Part shown: positions 32,737 through 46,853 of the stretch, piece after piece | How the letters are laid out: each line of letters starts with the position of its first letter | Numbering within the stretch: the first letter of the stretch is position 1 | NCBI RefSeq assembly: GCF_033115175.1 | Contig: NC_084835.1 | Location: 87,665,948-87,729,947 of the forward strand | Direction of reading: 5' to 3' | DNA: 64,000 nt | DNA from: Lepus europaeus | Taxonomy: Eukaryota; Chordata; Mammalia; Lagomorpha; Leporidae | Made by a program: the position numbers and the translations under genes | Notes under the pieces: generated by a model | The model's input: the letters and a program-made list of their open reading frames with translations, nothing else | Databases searched by the model: none | Told to the model about the DNA's origin: nothing

Positions 32737-35700
32737 CAGTTTAGCACATTTTGTTATGGTAACCCAAATGGATGAAGACAAAAGACCATCAGGTCATACA
32801 ACCAGTCACTTAACTAATATGTATTAATCAATTTGTAACCGTGATTAATACTTTAGCTAATACACCTTTCAACATAGGGGGAAAAAGATGAATTCTTTTG
32901 TTTGATAGCTTAACCTCCCTACTCCAATAATTTTGTCAATATCCTTTCCTTTTTCTTTCTTTGTACTCATCTTCATTCCCAACTCAGAATGTTCAATATC
33001 AATTTTCATATATTTGGGGATTGAATCTATGATCTTAAATTAAAATTCCCTTCTTTGTTATTTTCACCTAATAGAAAGTCTTATAGTTAGGTCTAACAAG
33101 AAGCCTAGGTAGGTAACATCATTATCAGTTTTTCAAGCCACTCCTTTCAATCGATTTATGTACCTTTATATCTTCTACTCTAAATATTAATATACTTTTC
33201 ACACAAAAAATACCTATATACACATAATAAATAAGAAGCTCCAAACTTGAAGCTTTTGGGGATTCCAATTTGATTATTTTAAAAATAAAACTGCTGTCAG
33301 CTTTGTTTGTAGAGAGGGTTTAGCAGCTCTGTTTACTCTAAAAGTAATCACTTCTTGATTCAAACTGCTTCACCAGTAAATAGAATATCTTAGGACATTA
33401 ATTATATGGGAGAGAAGTCAGCAAGAAGTAGCTGTTACAATTCATTACTGTACAAGAAATAGCAAGAGATGGGAGAAAATGTAAAGACGGAGATAATTGT
33501 TATTGCTTGGCTGTGAATAGGATTGGGATAGATGGATTGGAATTGGTTTATCTTTCTCCTTCATAATAAACTGAAACAGAGGCCAGAGAGAGAGGTTAAG
33601 GAGGCAGACTGTTACCCACAGGTTTAATGCTCTGGAATACTGCACACAAAAGAAGTGCCTAGCAGCATCTTCTCAAAAAAAAAAAAAAAAAACTATAAAT
33701 TAATACTTTCATTTAAAACAATTTATTTATTGTGGTTCTTGTGATTGAGCAAGGCCCCAAGCACTATATTGGCTTATGGTTTACCAACTTTGTGGTGATC
33801 CTTTTAAAAGACGATCTTACTGAGGACCACAACATACAAATCCTGCTCTGGGTGATACTGCAGTTCAGCGTGACCTGTAGCCAGGTGCTTATGTGCTCTC
33901 TCCCTCCCTTCACTTACCTTTGGCACCCTGAGCTACCCCTGAGGAGCTATGGCACCAAATACAGCATTGTATTAATAATTCTGATCAGAGTACTCTCATT
34001 CTACCAGTATCAAGTCCAAGACCCAGAGACAGCTCTTTGCTGTAACAAAAATTGTTGGATCGTGATGAAGTAGACTACATGTCTCTTGGTTCAGATGTAC
34101 TGTTCTTGGATTTAAACCTACTGCTATTTATTTGACTGTAATAATATCAGGGGAGGATTTGAATGTTATTAATACATAATATTCCATCTTTATCATCAAA
34201 TAACAATTCCTCCATCTTGATCAAAGTTTATATAATACTGCACACAATCACGGGTAATGGAATATTTTATAGTATACAATGTGGCAGAGAGAGAAGCACC
34301 CAGATTTAACCTGGGAACCCATGACATTTGGCCTACGCTTAGAGAACAATAACATTAGGTTGGAAATCATTTCAAAATCAGATGTGGTATAGACCATACA
34401 CACATTTGTTTTCTTTTGACTTGGTCTAGGTCCTCTTTATTATGTAGGAAGATAACATATTCATTGATGTGTAATTCCAACATAATTTCTCAAGAATATG
34501 TATGCACACTGATATATGAAGGGGAATAAACATTATCATACAATATTGTGAGATCCATTATAATGAAAGCTGTGAAGTATAACCTAGGCAAGGCAGACTT
34601 TCATGGTTTTGTAACTGAAGGGAAAGGCATTCACACTTTGTTTAGTAACAAGACAAAAGTCTTCCTAATGTAAGAAAATACAGAATGATACAAAGGAAGG
34701 TAAAAGGAGGAAAATAAAACACCAGGGAAGGAAGATTGCTGGTGGGTCAGACAATATGTTTATACCAGAGATTTGGAGAAGTAAAACCATGAAAGGGATG
34801 AGTCAAATACCAGTAACACTGACGAAGAGTAGACACCCCCACCAGTGTTCACCATTCCGGGGAACGTGGAATTCTGTTTAGTCTGTTGTGGGCAGCTCTG
34901 GAAAGTGGGCTTGGGATTTGAAAGCAGACAATTATCTTCTGGAAGTGGTATTTAATCACTGTCTCTGCCTCTCGATTAGAAAACGGGCGAAGGTGTCATT
35001 CCTAAACGATCATTCTGGTATTCAAGACATTACAACTTGCTTTCAGGGATTGGACAGATTGCCTTACCTTAAACTCAAGAGACTGAAAACCATTTTACAC
35101 AGGCCTCTTTTGACTTTCCCAATAGGGGTTACATTCTCTTCACCCCTCCTTTTTGTTCCACCTTCCTAAATATGCCATAGATCTCAGAGAGCAGAATAAG
35201 ACTACTCAGGAAACACCAATTAATACCTTGTTTTTCACTGTAATTGATACCAACTGCAGGGAGAATCATGCTGTGTATATGTTGCATACGTGCTGAGTGC
35301 TATGGCTATCTCCTGATGTCTCTCTTTCCTGATGGCTGCACATGTCAGTCACAGTGTAACTCCTTGGGGAGAGGGTGGTGTGCACACAGCCATCTTCTCT
35401 CTCACAGTGATGTTACCATAAACACTCTGCCACCTCTGTTAAAGTGTAGAAACTCTGGGGTTGGAATTGTGTAGCAGTTATCATAGAGTTATCCATGTGA
35501 TGCCTTCTACTACCTCTGCCACTAGTTCAACAAAAGAATTTGCTAAATCAATTACTGGATTTATCTTGACTTTAGGTCACCTCTTTTTGAGATGGGTGTA
35601 ATAATTCATAGCCTACTAATCCAATGGAGTTACTTATAGAATCAAATTACATAAATACATGAAACTTTTTATTAAAAAGTATGAAAAATTTAAATGCATA

Positions 35701-35746
35701 AATATCTGTTCTAATTATGAATACTATTAGATTGTGATTTTTCTGA
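32737..35746. other. Unique AT-rich sequence, no gene recognised
   Basis: About 3 kb. It includes an A18 run near 33676-33693 and a 113-codon frame at 33732-34073 that has no recognisable domain. No repeat family was recognised. Confidence 0.5.
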
Positions 35747-36075
35747 GGGCTGGAATTGTAGCATAATGGATAAATCTTCCACCTGCAATGCTGGCATTCT
35801 ACATGGGTGGCAGTTTGAGTACTGGCTGCTCTACTTCCCATCCTTCTCCCTGCTAATGCGCCTGGAAAAACAACAGAGGACGGCCCAAGTACTTGCACCC
35901 TTGCACCCATGTGGGAGACTCAGAGAAACCTCCTAGTTCTTGACTTCAGATTAGCCCAGCTCTGGCTGTTGTGGCCATCTGGGGAGTGAATCAGTAGATG
36001 GAAGATCTGTCTCTGTCTCTGTCTCTCTGTGTAAGTCTGGCTTTCAAATAAATAAGCAAATCCTTTAAATTTTTT
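35747..36075 (+). mobile_element. C-SINE
   Basis: Plus-strand, head gggctggaattgtagcataatgg, body with ctgctaatgcgcctgg and gtgggagactcagag, and tail tctggctttcaaataaataagc. It is moderately diverged. Confidence 0.92.
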
Positions 36076-36518
36076 TTTGTGTGTTAGCTTTTCCATTATC
36101 TATTTCTAGAAAATACATACACATGATTTGACTCATGACTATTTTACTTTATGATGGTAAAAGAGCAATATGCCTTTAGTAGAAAACCTTATTTCAAAAT
36201 TTGATACTTTTCCAGGGTATACGATACTCTCATAATGCTAGGCAGTGGCAGCAAGCTACACTTCTCAGAGAACTACTCGATTATGAGGATCAACAATCAA
36301 TTCTCTAGGGAATGCTGTTTTTAAGCTGTAATGTTTGATAGGTTAGGTGTATTAAAAGTACTTTCACTGTATGACATTTTTACTTACGATGTGTTTATTC
36401 AGATATAATCCCATTGTAAGTCAAGGAATATCTGTATAATAAAAGTTATAATTTATTGCAATATAATTTAACTTGAAAATGTGTTAGGTGAAGCATGTTT
36501 ACAAAACACATGATGTTT
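36076..36518. other. No recognised feature
   Basis: AT-rich spacer between two SINEs. Confidence 0.6.
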
Positions 36519-36528
36519 TTTAGTCTTT

Positions 36529-36868
36529 TAAAAAATCTTCTTAAAATATTTTATTATTTATTTGAGAGGTAGAGTTACAGAGAAAGGTTGAGACAGAGAG
36601 AAAGGTCTTCCATCCATTAGTTCACTTTCCAATTGGCTACAACAGTTGGAGCTAAGCTGAACCGAAGCCAGGAGCCAGGAGCTTCTTCTTGGTCTCCTAA
36701 GTAGGTGCAGGTGCCCAAGCATTGGGCCATCCTCTGCTGCTTTTCCAGGCCATAAGCAGAGAGCTGAATTGGAAGAGGGGCAGCCAGGACACTAACCGGA
36801 ACCCATATGAGATGCCTATGCTGCAGGCAGATGCTTAGCCTACTAAGCTACAGTGCCTGCCCCAGTCA
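36529..36868 (-). mobile_element. C-SINE
   Basis: Reverse-oriented full-length copy with 10-bp repeats tttagtcttt at 36519-36528 and 36869-36878. Tail complement aaaatattttattatttattt; head complement ctacagtgcctgcccc. Confidence 0.95.
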
Positions 36869-37008
36869 TTTAGTCTTTATAAAGTAGATACTAAGACTCC
36901 ACATAGTCTATTTAACTTCTTTTTCATAGAAATTTTTAATCATCACAAAATTATTCATATACTGAACAACAGGAAGTCACTAATTTACATTTATAAAATT
37001 TAGGACAT

Positions 37009-37337
37009 GGGGCCGGCATTTTGGCATCATGGATTAAGTCACCCCCTATAGTGTCTGCAGCCTATATGGGGACCAAGGTAGAGCCCTGGCTGCTCCACTT
37101 CTGATCCAACTCCCTGCTAATGTACCTGGGAAAGCAGTAGAGGAAGTCCCAAGTGCTTGGGTCCTTGCACCCACATGGGAGATCTGGAAGAAGATCCTGG
37201 CTCCTGGATTTTGTCTGACCCAGCCCCAGCCATGGTGGCCATCTAGGGAATGAACCAGCAGATGGAAGACTTCGCTCTCTGTGTCCCTTTCTCTATAACT
37301 CTGCCTTTCAAACAAATAAAATAAATCCTAAAAAAAG
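37009..37337 (+). mobile_element. C-SINE
   Basis: Plus-strand, head ggggccggcattttggcatc, and end ctctgcctttcaaacaaataaaataaatcc. The flanks share an atttaggaca/atttgggacc-type imperfect repeat. Confidence 0.95.
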
Positions 37338-37479
37338 ATTTGGGACCTTTCCTTTGTTAGAATCCTGTTATCAAGGAGTATCTCCTCTATGTAATAAAGT
37401 AGCAAATTTCTACTATGAAACAAGTAAATTTTTTAAAGTTCTGGAGATATATGTATAAATATAAGATTAATATGTTAAT

Positions 37480-38000
37480 GGTTTTGAAGTATGTAATTCA
37501 ATGTCATTAATTCTATTCACAGTTCTGTATGACATTTACCCCTATTTCTAAAACTTCTATATCACCCTAAATAAAACTCTGTACTTATTAAATAACAACT
37601 TCTCACTCTTTTTACCCTTCATCCCTTAGTAACCTCTAATCTATATAATATGAATATATTTATTCTAAATATTTCATATAAATGCAGTCACAATATTTAT
37701 TTGGCCTTTCATGTGTCAGAATTTGATGTTTAACATTTTGAGAAAATGTCAAACTCTTCTCTACACTAGCTGAACCATATTACATTGTCAACAGCAAGAA
37801 CTCTAATATTTTCATATCCTTGTCAACACTTGGTATTTTCCACTTTTGTATTATTTTCTTTTTTATTATAGCCGTCCTAGTAGCTGGCAAGTAGTATGTA
37901 GTTTTGAACTACACTTTGCTGATGATTAGTGATCTTGACTGTGTTTTCTTGTGCTTTTTGGCCATTTGTATGGCTTCTTTTTCAGGAATATCTGTAACAC
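37480..38000 (-). mobile_element. Ancient L1 (L1M-type) 3' region
   Basis: A heavily diverged minus-strand L1: the order tatttcatataaatgcagtcacaa (near 37670), ccttgtcaacacttg (near 37819), ttattatagccgtcctag (37863), ctttttggccatttgtatgg (near 37955) follows the reversed ORF2-end/3' UTR of old eutherian L1s. No frame remains. Confidence 0.75.
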
Positions 38001-38135
38001 AAGTCTTTTAAGAGGAACATTTTAGAAACTAGAAATGGAGATACATAGAGATACAGATATTATATTTTAAATGAAGGGAATGTCCGTCAGTGAGAAGAAA
38101 TGGGCCAAGAAAGTAGTACAGTTAAAAAAGATTTT

Positions 38136-38347
38136 AACCTCCACCTCCCTGCTAATGCACCTGGGAAAACAGAGGAAGATGGCCGAAGGCCTTGGGCCCC
38201 TGCACTCACGTGGCGGATATGGATGAAGCTCCTAGCTCCTGGCTTTGGCCTGGCCCAGCCCTTTAGGGAGTGAACCAGTATGTGGAAGATCTGTCTCTCT
38301 CTCTCTGTAACTTTGCCTTTCAAATAAATAAATATATCTTTATTAAA
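38136..38347 (+). mobile_element. C-SINE, 5'-truncated
   Basis: Lacks the head: it begins at cctccacctccctgctaatgc and runs to the tail aaataaataaatatatcttt. Direct repeats aaaaaagatttt at 38124-38135 and 38348-38359 show it inserted in truncated form; it did not lose the head later. Confidence 0.9.
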
Positions 38348-38359
38348 AAAAAAGATTTT

Positions 38360-38677
38360 GACCATCATTTCAAGAAAAGAATGGCAAGAAAGTATACCCT
38401 TCAGAGATGCTGGAGATTATTTTAGTTGCAAAAATCAAAAAACATTTGTACAAATAGTCAAGTCAAAAGGAAAGGAGAATATTAAAAATGTATTTGGCCC
38501 AGACTTCTCCTCTCTGATGCTAAATTCTAAAGATAAAAGAATTAATACTATACTTCATAAATTCTCATAATTTATTTTGCATTTCAAATTATAATCTAGA
38601 AATATTCTAAAGTAATTAAAGACTAACATAATGAAAAATATTTTAAAATTTCTCTCAGTAACTACTAGATTAACTGA
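38360..38677. other. No recognised feature
   Basis: AT-rich; a 70-codon frame at 38358-38570 without motif. Confidence 0.5.
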
Positions 38678-38862
38678 GCTTCTTCCAGGTTTCCCACGTG
38701 GGTGCAGGGGCCCAAGGACTTGGGCCATCCTCTGCTGCTTTCCCAGGTGCATTAGCAGGGAGCTGGATCGAAAGTGGAACAGCCAGGACTCAAACCAACA
38801 CCCATAAGTGATCCTGGTGCTGCAGGCTGGGGCTTTAACTCACTGCACCACAGCGTGGTCAC
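38678..38862 (-). mobile_element. C-SINE, head half only
   Basis: Reverse-oriented: begins at gagcttcttccaggtttccc and ends at the head complement actgcaccacagcgtggtcacc. The 3' half with the pyrimidine tract and tail is missing, the reverse of the usual 5' truncation, so a later deletion is likely. Confidence 0.85.
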
Positions 38863-39045
38863 CTCTTTCTACATTTTTTAAATTTTCCAATTTTCTTTAA
38901 AAAAGTATAGATTACTTTATAAAGGAAAAAATCTATTAGAAACAGATATGCAATGTTAGTGAATTTCATCTGTCAGAATTTATCCACTGTTTATGGAATT
39001 TGTATTTTGTGTAGCTATCTTGCAGAAGCAATGTGAGTAGAAACA

Positions 39046-39378
39046 GGCTGACATTTTAGCGTTGCAGAGTAAGCTGCCGCCTGCGACATCAGCATCCCAT
39101 ATGGGCACTGGTTTAAAACAAGGCTGTTCCTCTTCCAATCCAGCTCCTTGCTGATGCACCCGAGAAAGTAGCAGAGGATAGCTCAAGTCCTTTAGCCTCT
39201 GAAGCAATGTGGGACACCCAGAAAAAGCTCCTGGCTCCTGACTTTGGCTTCGCCTAACTCTGGCTATTGAGGCCATTTGGAGAGTGAACCCATGGATAGA
39301 AGATCTCTCTCTGTCTCTCTTTAATGTTTTCTCTGTAGCTCTGTATTTCTAATAAATAAATAAATCTTTAAAAATAGT
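39046..39378 (+). mobile_element. C-SINE, diverged head
   Basis: Plus-strand, head recognisable from gctgacattttagcgttgcag, with cagcatcccatatgggcac and the tail aataaataaataaatctttaaa. The first bases have drifted from ggggcc. Confidence 0.9.
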
Positions 39379-42300
39379 TGTTTCTTGAATTCTGCTACAA
39401 GTCTCATATTTTAATGTACAAGAACAGATGTACTGCTCATTTTAAATCACATAATGTTTAATATTTATTTTCAAAGATAAGACATGCAAATCAATAACAT
39501 AATAAACTTTTATGATAGAGCAGTGTCATTTTGTTATGGTTATTTGTAACGACTCATCATACTTCTATTAGTTTTTCATGAATAACATGCAAATATATAT
39601 TAATAGCTACAATTTCCAGTTTCATTATAATATCATTTCCAAAGTCATTTAGCTCATTGTCTAGAAATAGGAAGTTATCAAAGTTTGAACCTCCAGAACT
39701 TATGAATTATAACCAGAAAAAGCGGAGCAGTATTTGACCTGCAATTATTGCCTTGGACAAGACTCACACATTCACTCCTGCACATGCATTATTCGTGAGC
39801 CTGTAACTGGATGGTTCACTACCTATGCCAATTGCTTTTAAACAGTTTGATTCATCAAATGTATTCTGAAAAGAAGTTTCTTCCTAAAAAATTGAGAATT
39901 TAGCTCCAGTCAGTGCCTTTTTTTACCTGAAATTATGCAAACTTTCCATTTCTGATGACAATGAAAATGAAAATATGTCTAGAAAATGGTATGCTTCAGT
40001 CCTAAATAAATGTATATCTTTCAAATGACTGAAATAATTTTCTTTCTATTCAAACATGGACATATATACACACATAATTCTTAAAAGATGAAATCTTACC
40101 TAATGTGAGTTATGCAACATGAACTAAGAAAGTAAGAAATATCAGAATAACTTCCTATAGTTAATACCTTAAATATAAAATTTGCTACTAGTTTTTCTTA
40201 CAGTCTTATTTATGATTATAAAATATTTATATTAGTCAGAGTGAACTCCTGGGCTTCCTAATTTATACTCACAAATATACCTTTGGGTAAATCTTCAAAT
40301 ATTTTTTGCTAATATACAGGGATTATTTCTGTATGTAGGAAGAATGCTGTGTAGGGGAATTGTCCAGGAATGGAAATTGTGCTACCAGCTGAAAGTAGTC
40401 AAAATCTTACCTTTCTGTTGCCAAAGTAGGATTTGGTTATACTTGCCCGTTCATGAGATGTATGTTGAAATACAATGACTTTCCAAACATCGGATAAGGC
40501 AGCATGTTTCCAGAAGGAATGAGACATTTTCTCTGTTCTTACAAAAACAAAAATCTAATGGACGAAATCACGTCATAAGCTGATATTTATTGTCCATCTA
40601 GTATGTGCCAGTCTTTGTTTTAAGTGACAGCCCAAAGGTAGGGCAGTGCTATTTGTCTCTGAAAGATGAAGAAGAGAAAGAATTTGAAGTGAGTCTCAAA
40701 CGACAATAGGATGTCACCAGGTGAACTGGGGCAGAGGACATTTAATGGAAGAAACAACATGTGCAAATTCATATCTGTGTTAACACAAAGGAAAAATTCA
40801 AACCAACTGAATAGCTGTTATACAGAGAACTTGTGGCAAATAGGCAAGTCTGGGGCTGAGTATCCATAAGAGAAAGCTTGTGGAAAATTAAGAATTAATT
40901 CTCTTCTATGACAGCTATAATGAGTAATAGACTACTTTTATTATTCAATTAAATATTTAACATAATACAAGAAATGTATTATTTCATTGTTTCACAGAAA
41001 ATGGATGATAAATAAGAACAAATATGAAGCAGTATCATATGCAAGTTCACTGAGCTAATCAAGAGTAGAGACTCCAGAATTGTTTTTGCTGTTGACCCAC
41101 CACACATACAAGATTTCATATGGTGTGCTAAGGAGTTCTAGCTTAGATCTAGTAATTGTGCACTGTTTTTAACTAATCATCCCTTGGGTTCTGAATGCCC
41201 ATCTTCTTTGATAAAGTCACTCATTCATTCAGATATAGTTCCAGGCCAATTACATACTAAGCATTATTGGTGATTTTGCATAGTCTATCATAGAAGATTG
41301 TTGTGCTTTCCACATAAGTGATGAAGCCATGATGGAAACATTTTTATTAAGGATTGATGTACAAAAGTAGCAGATGAAAACTCTGTCATGGAGGCAAAAA
41401 CAGTGAGCTAGGAAAAGCATTACAAGAATTGAGACAATCTCTTTAAAAAATGTGTTGGGTTAGGAGGTATTTTGAGATTCCAACATGTATCCAAGGTGGT
41501 GAAAGAAAAAAAATAGATCAAGTATCTGTAACACAATAAGATTAAGACTATAAATTGGTTGGACCATGAGAAATATGGCAAAAGAGGTGGCTGGGGGCCA
41601 TAATTTGAGTTGTCATGTATTCCAAGAGATCTTTACAAGGTACAAATTCAAACAACAGGTGCACCTTTTCTTTCTTTTATTGTCCACACACTCTTTGTTA
41701 AATTGCTTGCACAAAAAGTAAAATTTTTAGTATAATGTCCAGATTTCTGCTTCTCTTGAAAAATAAAAAGAGGGATCTCATGAGACCAAATTAATGGATA
41801 GTATTTTTATTTTTTTGCTGAAAATTAGTTTCCTTATTGAAATGAATGTGCACATTCTTAAACTGGGTCTTTCCTTTATGTTAATTGACTATTCTGTTGG
41901 TTTGTGCTTGCAAAACTTGATCTAGGATCTTGGATTGCTTCAAGATCACTCATGTTTCTCTCCATTTGGCCCCCAAATCTCCATACAACTATTTAAAACC
42001 TAGTGACTATTGATGGAATGCATTATAAATTGTGTCAACCCAGGGATCTCAGAGCTGATTTTCTAAAGAATGAAGGCCTCAGGTCAAAACTAGAAATAGA
42101 AGCAAGTAGAGGAGCTGGGATGCTGTGGTGGTAAATAAAATAACAGAAGTCTACTTGCATTTCAATGTTTTATTTCTCTTGTGTTCCTTAAAAATGGCTA
42201 ACACAAAAATAGGTACAGAATATTATGTTAAATAAATAGAAACAACTTCTATAAAATTGTTTTCTAAAGTGTGTGCTAGTGGTATCAGATTCCATGACGT

Positions 42301-43116
42301 TGTCCCCAAGTAAAGAATTTTAGAGTAAACCAATAGTTTTGGAAATGTCATTTTCATGTTAAAATTTTGAATGCACATCAACTTATCAAAATATCTTAGA
42401 AGATATAACAATCAATTATCTGGCACAAACTGAGTTTCTTACAATCAAAACAATTCTCACACTACCTAGAGTTATCACAGGCCCCACAAATTATGAATAA
42501 AGTCCTTTAAGTCTGAAAGGAACTATCTAGAATTTTTATAGACCCCACAGGTAAAGGTCTAAGTCTCACAAGTTAGACTACAATTCAAATCCCAACACTA
42601 ACTTTTGGGTGACCCCAAATTATCTGCCCTTCCTTCTAACAAACTGCCAGTTTTGGAATTCTGATTATATTCCATACTCAGGTTTGATAATTCCCTAAAA
42701 TAACTCCCAGAACTAGGGAAAATTCTATAATCCAGATTACTGCTTTATTATAAAAGATAAATTAAGCAAATAGACACTTGAAAATATGCACAAGCCAAGC
42801 TGTGCGTACATACTTTTTATTATGTTACAGACATACTTCATAAAAGTCATATTTATTTAACTTGGTGTGTTTTGATAACCTTTATGCATTACATGAACAG
42901 ATTTTTGGAAATGTTCATTTGCAGAATAGCAAGACACTTAATGGGAATACCCAAAAAAATGTGTTATCCTTTATAAAGTTAAGCAGGAATACAAACAAAC
43001 TCTGGTTCTATCTCTGATACAACCAACTGGTTCTATGTAGCCAAATGTGTATGCTCAGTGCTTTCTGATATCCGATCACACCTAAAAGAAAAATTAGGTA
43101 TTAAAAATACATTTTT
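39379..43116. other. Unique AT-rich sequence, no gene recognised
   Basis: About 3.7 kb, the longest repeat-poor stretch along with 43206-46370. No frame above 62 codons. Short AT-only patches occur but no recognised repeat family, RNA gene or exon. Confidence 0.55.
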
Positions 43117-43220
43117 CAGGGGTCAGCATTTGGAGCAGTAGCTGAAGTCACCACTTGGGTTGTCCACATCCCCTGCGTTCCTGGTTTGATCTCCCACTTC
43201 CCTATTGAGGCACTTTAGGT
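43117..43220 (+). mobile_element. C-SINE head fragment, old subgroup
   Basis: aggggtcagcatttggagcag followed by taacttggg-type sequence and ccctgcgttcctggtttgatc matches the head of the older subgroup at 32416 and 50140. The rest of the SINE is absent or unrecognisable. Confidence 0.65.
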
Positions 43221-46200
43221 AAGCAGATTATTTGCTTTCCTGTGATAGTTTTGATGTTCTCTTTTGTAAAATGAAAGGCCAAACCTAGGAACCTGTACCA
43301 CTCAGAGGGTGTGTGTTTGGAGTACAGAGTGAGTTATGACACCAGCAGAGGAAGGAAGCACCAGAATGGGTGGTTGATCCACATCACATGGATGCTCTAT
43401 GTCCAGATGAGTTGTATTTAGAACCTACACCACTTTGATGAAGGTCACTGTTCTTTGCTCTGCTGCTCTAGTGGTGAGAGAGTCAGACACTGAATTGCTG
43501 TTGTAGGAAAACAACAATGACCTAGATCTTATCAGTTATGGAACTTTGGGGTTTTATCTGGCCACAATGCAGGCAAAGCCAAGAAGTCAATTACGATTAT
43601 TGAATGTGTAGTATGATCTGAAAACTATGCTAGGAGATTTCAACTGCTACATCATTTAAGCCTCACAACAATTACATGGGTTATGTGCAATAAATTGTCC
43701 CTAATTTATTGGCAATAAAACTGAACCCTATTTAGTGGTAATCTACTCAAAACCAGACAGCCAATAAGCATTTAGCTTATGCTTAAACTCAGGATTATGT
43801 GACTTACAAGCTTGTGTACCATGTGTTGTGTTTCCCAGATAAAACATGTTGGGGCTTAGCCCAATTATATTCATTTGGAACCAGTAGTTCATAATTTTAG
43901 TCCTTTCATTTGGCTTTTCTAAACCTGTGAGGTTTTTGTTTTCCTTTGATGAACAGATTTGTTCATAAGGCAAAGCAACAGAGTACCTTATACATGTAGA
44001 AACAATTTTTAAAACAACACAAGCACACAGGAAAGTTGGTGCCACAAAACTTCATTTTACTTCACCAAAGTATTTATTTTTGTCTGTAATACATGAAAGT
44101 CTTCTAAATCCTTTACTTATGCTTTGAGCAAAAATGTTCACATCTCTTCTCCATACACACTAAAATTCAATAGAATTAGGTTTAAAAGCAGTGTATTCTT
44201 TGAGGCAAAATAAATTATAAGCAAGTCTTGCATATAGTAGCTAGGTAAATTGATTTCTTGGTACCAAATGTCCTTTCCCTGATTTGTTGATAAAATTTTA
44301 ATGTTATACATTTTTGAACTATTAAATACATCCTCCAACCATGGAACTTTCAATGGTATTATGGTTTCTCCTTGTATCACTTATTTTGTTGAGACTTTCA
44401 CATTATGTTCAAAATTGGGCAGATTATGGTGATGGGAAATAGAATATTAACTGTTACCAAAGGGACCTCATTGCATTATCTTTATTTGCTACTCTGAACA
44501 TTAAATATAAGCATGAAAACCAATGAGGCTATCTTATATGTACTTTAAGGGAAATTGATTAATAGAACTTCAAAGCCTATTATAATTTGGATTTAATATC
44601 TAGATACTATTTTTTATGAATCTAGAAGTCTACAGAAAAATGCAAGAAGGCTGCTTTAGCAAATGAGATAAAATTACACTAAAATCTAGGTGGTGGTCAG
44701 GAGAGTTTAGTAGACAATGATAATCTCTGTGGGCCATGGCTGGGCAAAAATGATTGACAAAATAAGGGCAGTTTCATAATAAAGCAACATATACCAATCT
44801 GTGCATTCAGAGCTGTTAGTCATCTATTCAGATTTCCTTCCTGCTATTCTGTAAAGAATATGAAAGGCCAAATTATTTTGTGTTTGAAATAGCCTCTTAA
44901 CTCAAAATGTACATATGCTGATATCTGTGTCATGAAAACTGACCAGCAGTGTCCTCCTCTCTGGTCTGCATCATTAAAATTCTTCTCACTTTCACTGTTT
45001 AATATGTACACAAGACAATGAATATGTACCAAATAAGTTTCTACCTTATTGTTGGTCTATTACTATTTTAAAAGACTAAGAACAATGATGAGTAATAGGA
45101 GTAAAGAGGTCAAATCAGAGTCTACATTTCTAAAACACGGGTGATCAAAAAGGTGTGATAAGATGGTAGGTGTTTGAGCTGCTATGAGGTTTCCAGAACT
45201 TCAGCTGACATCTACTATTTGTTTACTACTAACTAAAATTTTATTCTTAACCAAGTCAATTTAATCAAGAAAATTCATATTCTTAAAATTCATTGAATGT
45301 GTGTGCGTGTGTAATTTTCCTTGAATTTAAAATGGCAAAATCACAAATCAAAGGTAACAAAAATGAAGCAGTATTTCGAAAGTATGGGTCTTACCTGATG
45401 TCTATTCAAGCCCTGAAACTTAAGTCTACTCCAATTTTGTTAAAAAGGGATGCTCATTCGGATATGGTGACCCCTCCACCTCTCAATGAGACTTTTGTCT
45501 TCCCATAATCAGCAGGAATGAAGGAGAATCGAAAAGGGAATAACTCTCTAATTACGTGATTCAATGACATTTAATGCTTTATGCACATACCATTGGTAGG
45601 AATATGAATCTTGCATTGGAAGACGTGTCATGTTGTGTCAGCATGATGCGCTACAATAATGGTAAAAAATAGTTTTCAAGAAAAATAAAAGGAGATAACT
45701 ATATTAAATTTTTTTAAAAAGATCAATGACTGTGATGTCCCTGGAAGATTATGATGAAGCCCTTATTCTAAACAGCGATTTTATTTTTCTTAAGCCTCTA
45801 GTGCACAATCATCTACATTTAATTTATATGACTTACTTCTTTCCTAGCAGTATAGTCTAGTTTGTGGAAAAACAATCTCCTACTTTCTTTGTTACCCCCT
45901 CAGAAACCAAGGCAGAATACAGAATAGAATATAAGCATACAGAATATTGATTGCAATCTACTGAAAAAGTAGCCACTAAACTGAACCATGTAATTGAAGA
46001 TAACTTGAAAAAACCATTCAGTTGCCATCTAATCTTGACTCCCTTCATCTATGTGGTGCCAATGTCTAGCTAAAGCCCCTTAGATACAATTGAATTTACA
46101 ACTAAGTTGGCTTCCCTGTCAAAGATGTAAAAGGGTCTGAATATACACAGGGATGGAGAATTTAACCAACACAAATGTGAGTTCTGCTGACATGGTTGAC

Positions 46201-46370
46201 CCAACCTATTCACCTGATATCTTAGAATAAGCTTGTGTCTCCCCAACAGAGACATTTTTTTTTTGCCATTGAACAGCAGTAAAGTCATTCATGAATTTCT
46301 ACAACTCATGCAATTCATTGACATGGAAATTTTTGTAAAATATCTACAGGTCACTCAACTTTTGAAATGT
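43221..46370. other. Unique sequence, no gene recognised
   Basis: About 3.1 kb with frames up to 100 codons (43743-44045, minus) but no recognised domain, RNA gene or repeat. Confidence 0.5.
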
Positions 46371-46853
46371 GCAATGGTTAATTGTATGTGTTAACTTCAG
46401 TGGACCAAAAAAAAAAAAAAAAATGGCCCAGATTGCTGTTAAAATATTTTTTAGGTGGACTTGAGAAAACCTTTCTAAAGGACATTAGCATATGAATCAG
46501 TAAACCAAGTCAAAGAAGATCACTAACACTATTGCCTGCATGCATCATCCAGTACTTTGAGGACCTGAATATGTTAAAAGGGCAGAGGAAGGATGAATTC
46601 TGTCTCTGTCTCTGTCTTCTTAAACAGGAACACCCATCTTTCCCTTGGACATCAGAGCTCCTTGTTCTCAGATCTTCTTTAATTTAATCACACCACCAGC
46701 TCTGTTATATCTCCAGCATACAGACAGCATTATATATTAAATATATATGCATATATATATGAATTATAGATATTGATGATATTGATTATGATAATGATGA
46801 TGATGATATGAAGGTTCTGTTACTCGGGAGAACCCTAACCCTAATACAGAATT
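46371..46853 (+). mobile_element. Ancient interspersed repeat (LTR- or DNA-type, unnamed)
   Basis: Begins ggttaattgtatgtgttaac and ends near tcgggagaaccctaaccctaatac. This matches the start and end phrases of a common old eutherian repeat that I recognise but will not name without a search. Inside are an A17 run (46408-46424), an AT-rich patch (46731-46765) and a GAT-rich patch (46780-46812). Confidence 0.55.

Noticed and set aside
33732..34073. 113-codon plus-strand frame
   Set aside because: Hydrophobic stretches but no recognisable family; it may be chance in unique DNA.
46829..46843. Telomere-like gaaccctaaccctaa
   Set aside because: Only two repeat units, and the phrase lies at the end of a known type of old interspersed repeat (usual reading aaccctgacta), so it is a point-mutated repeat end.
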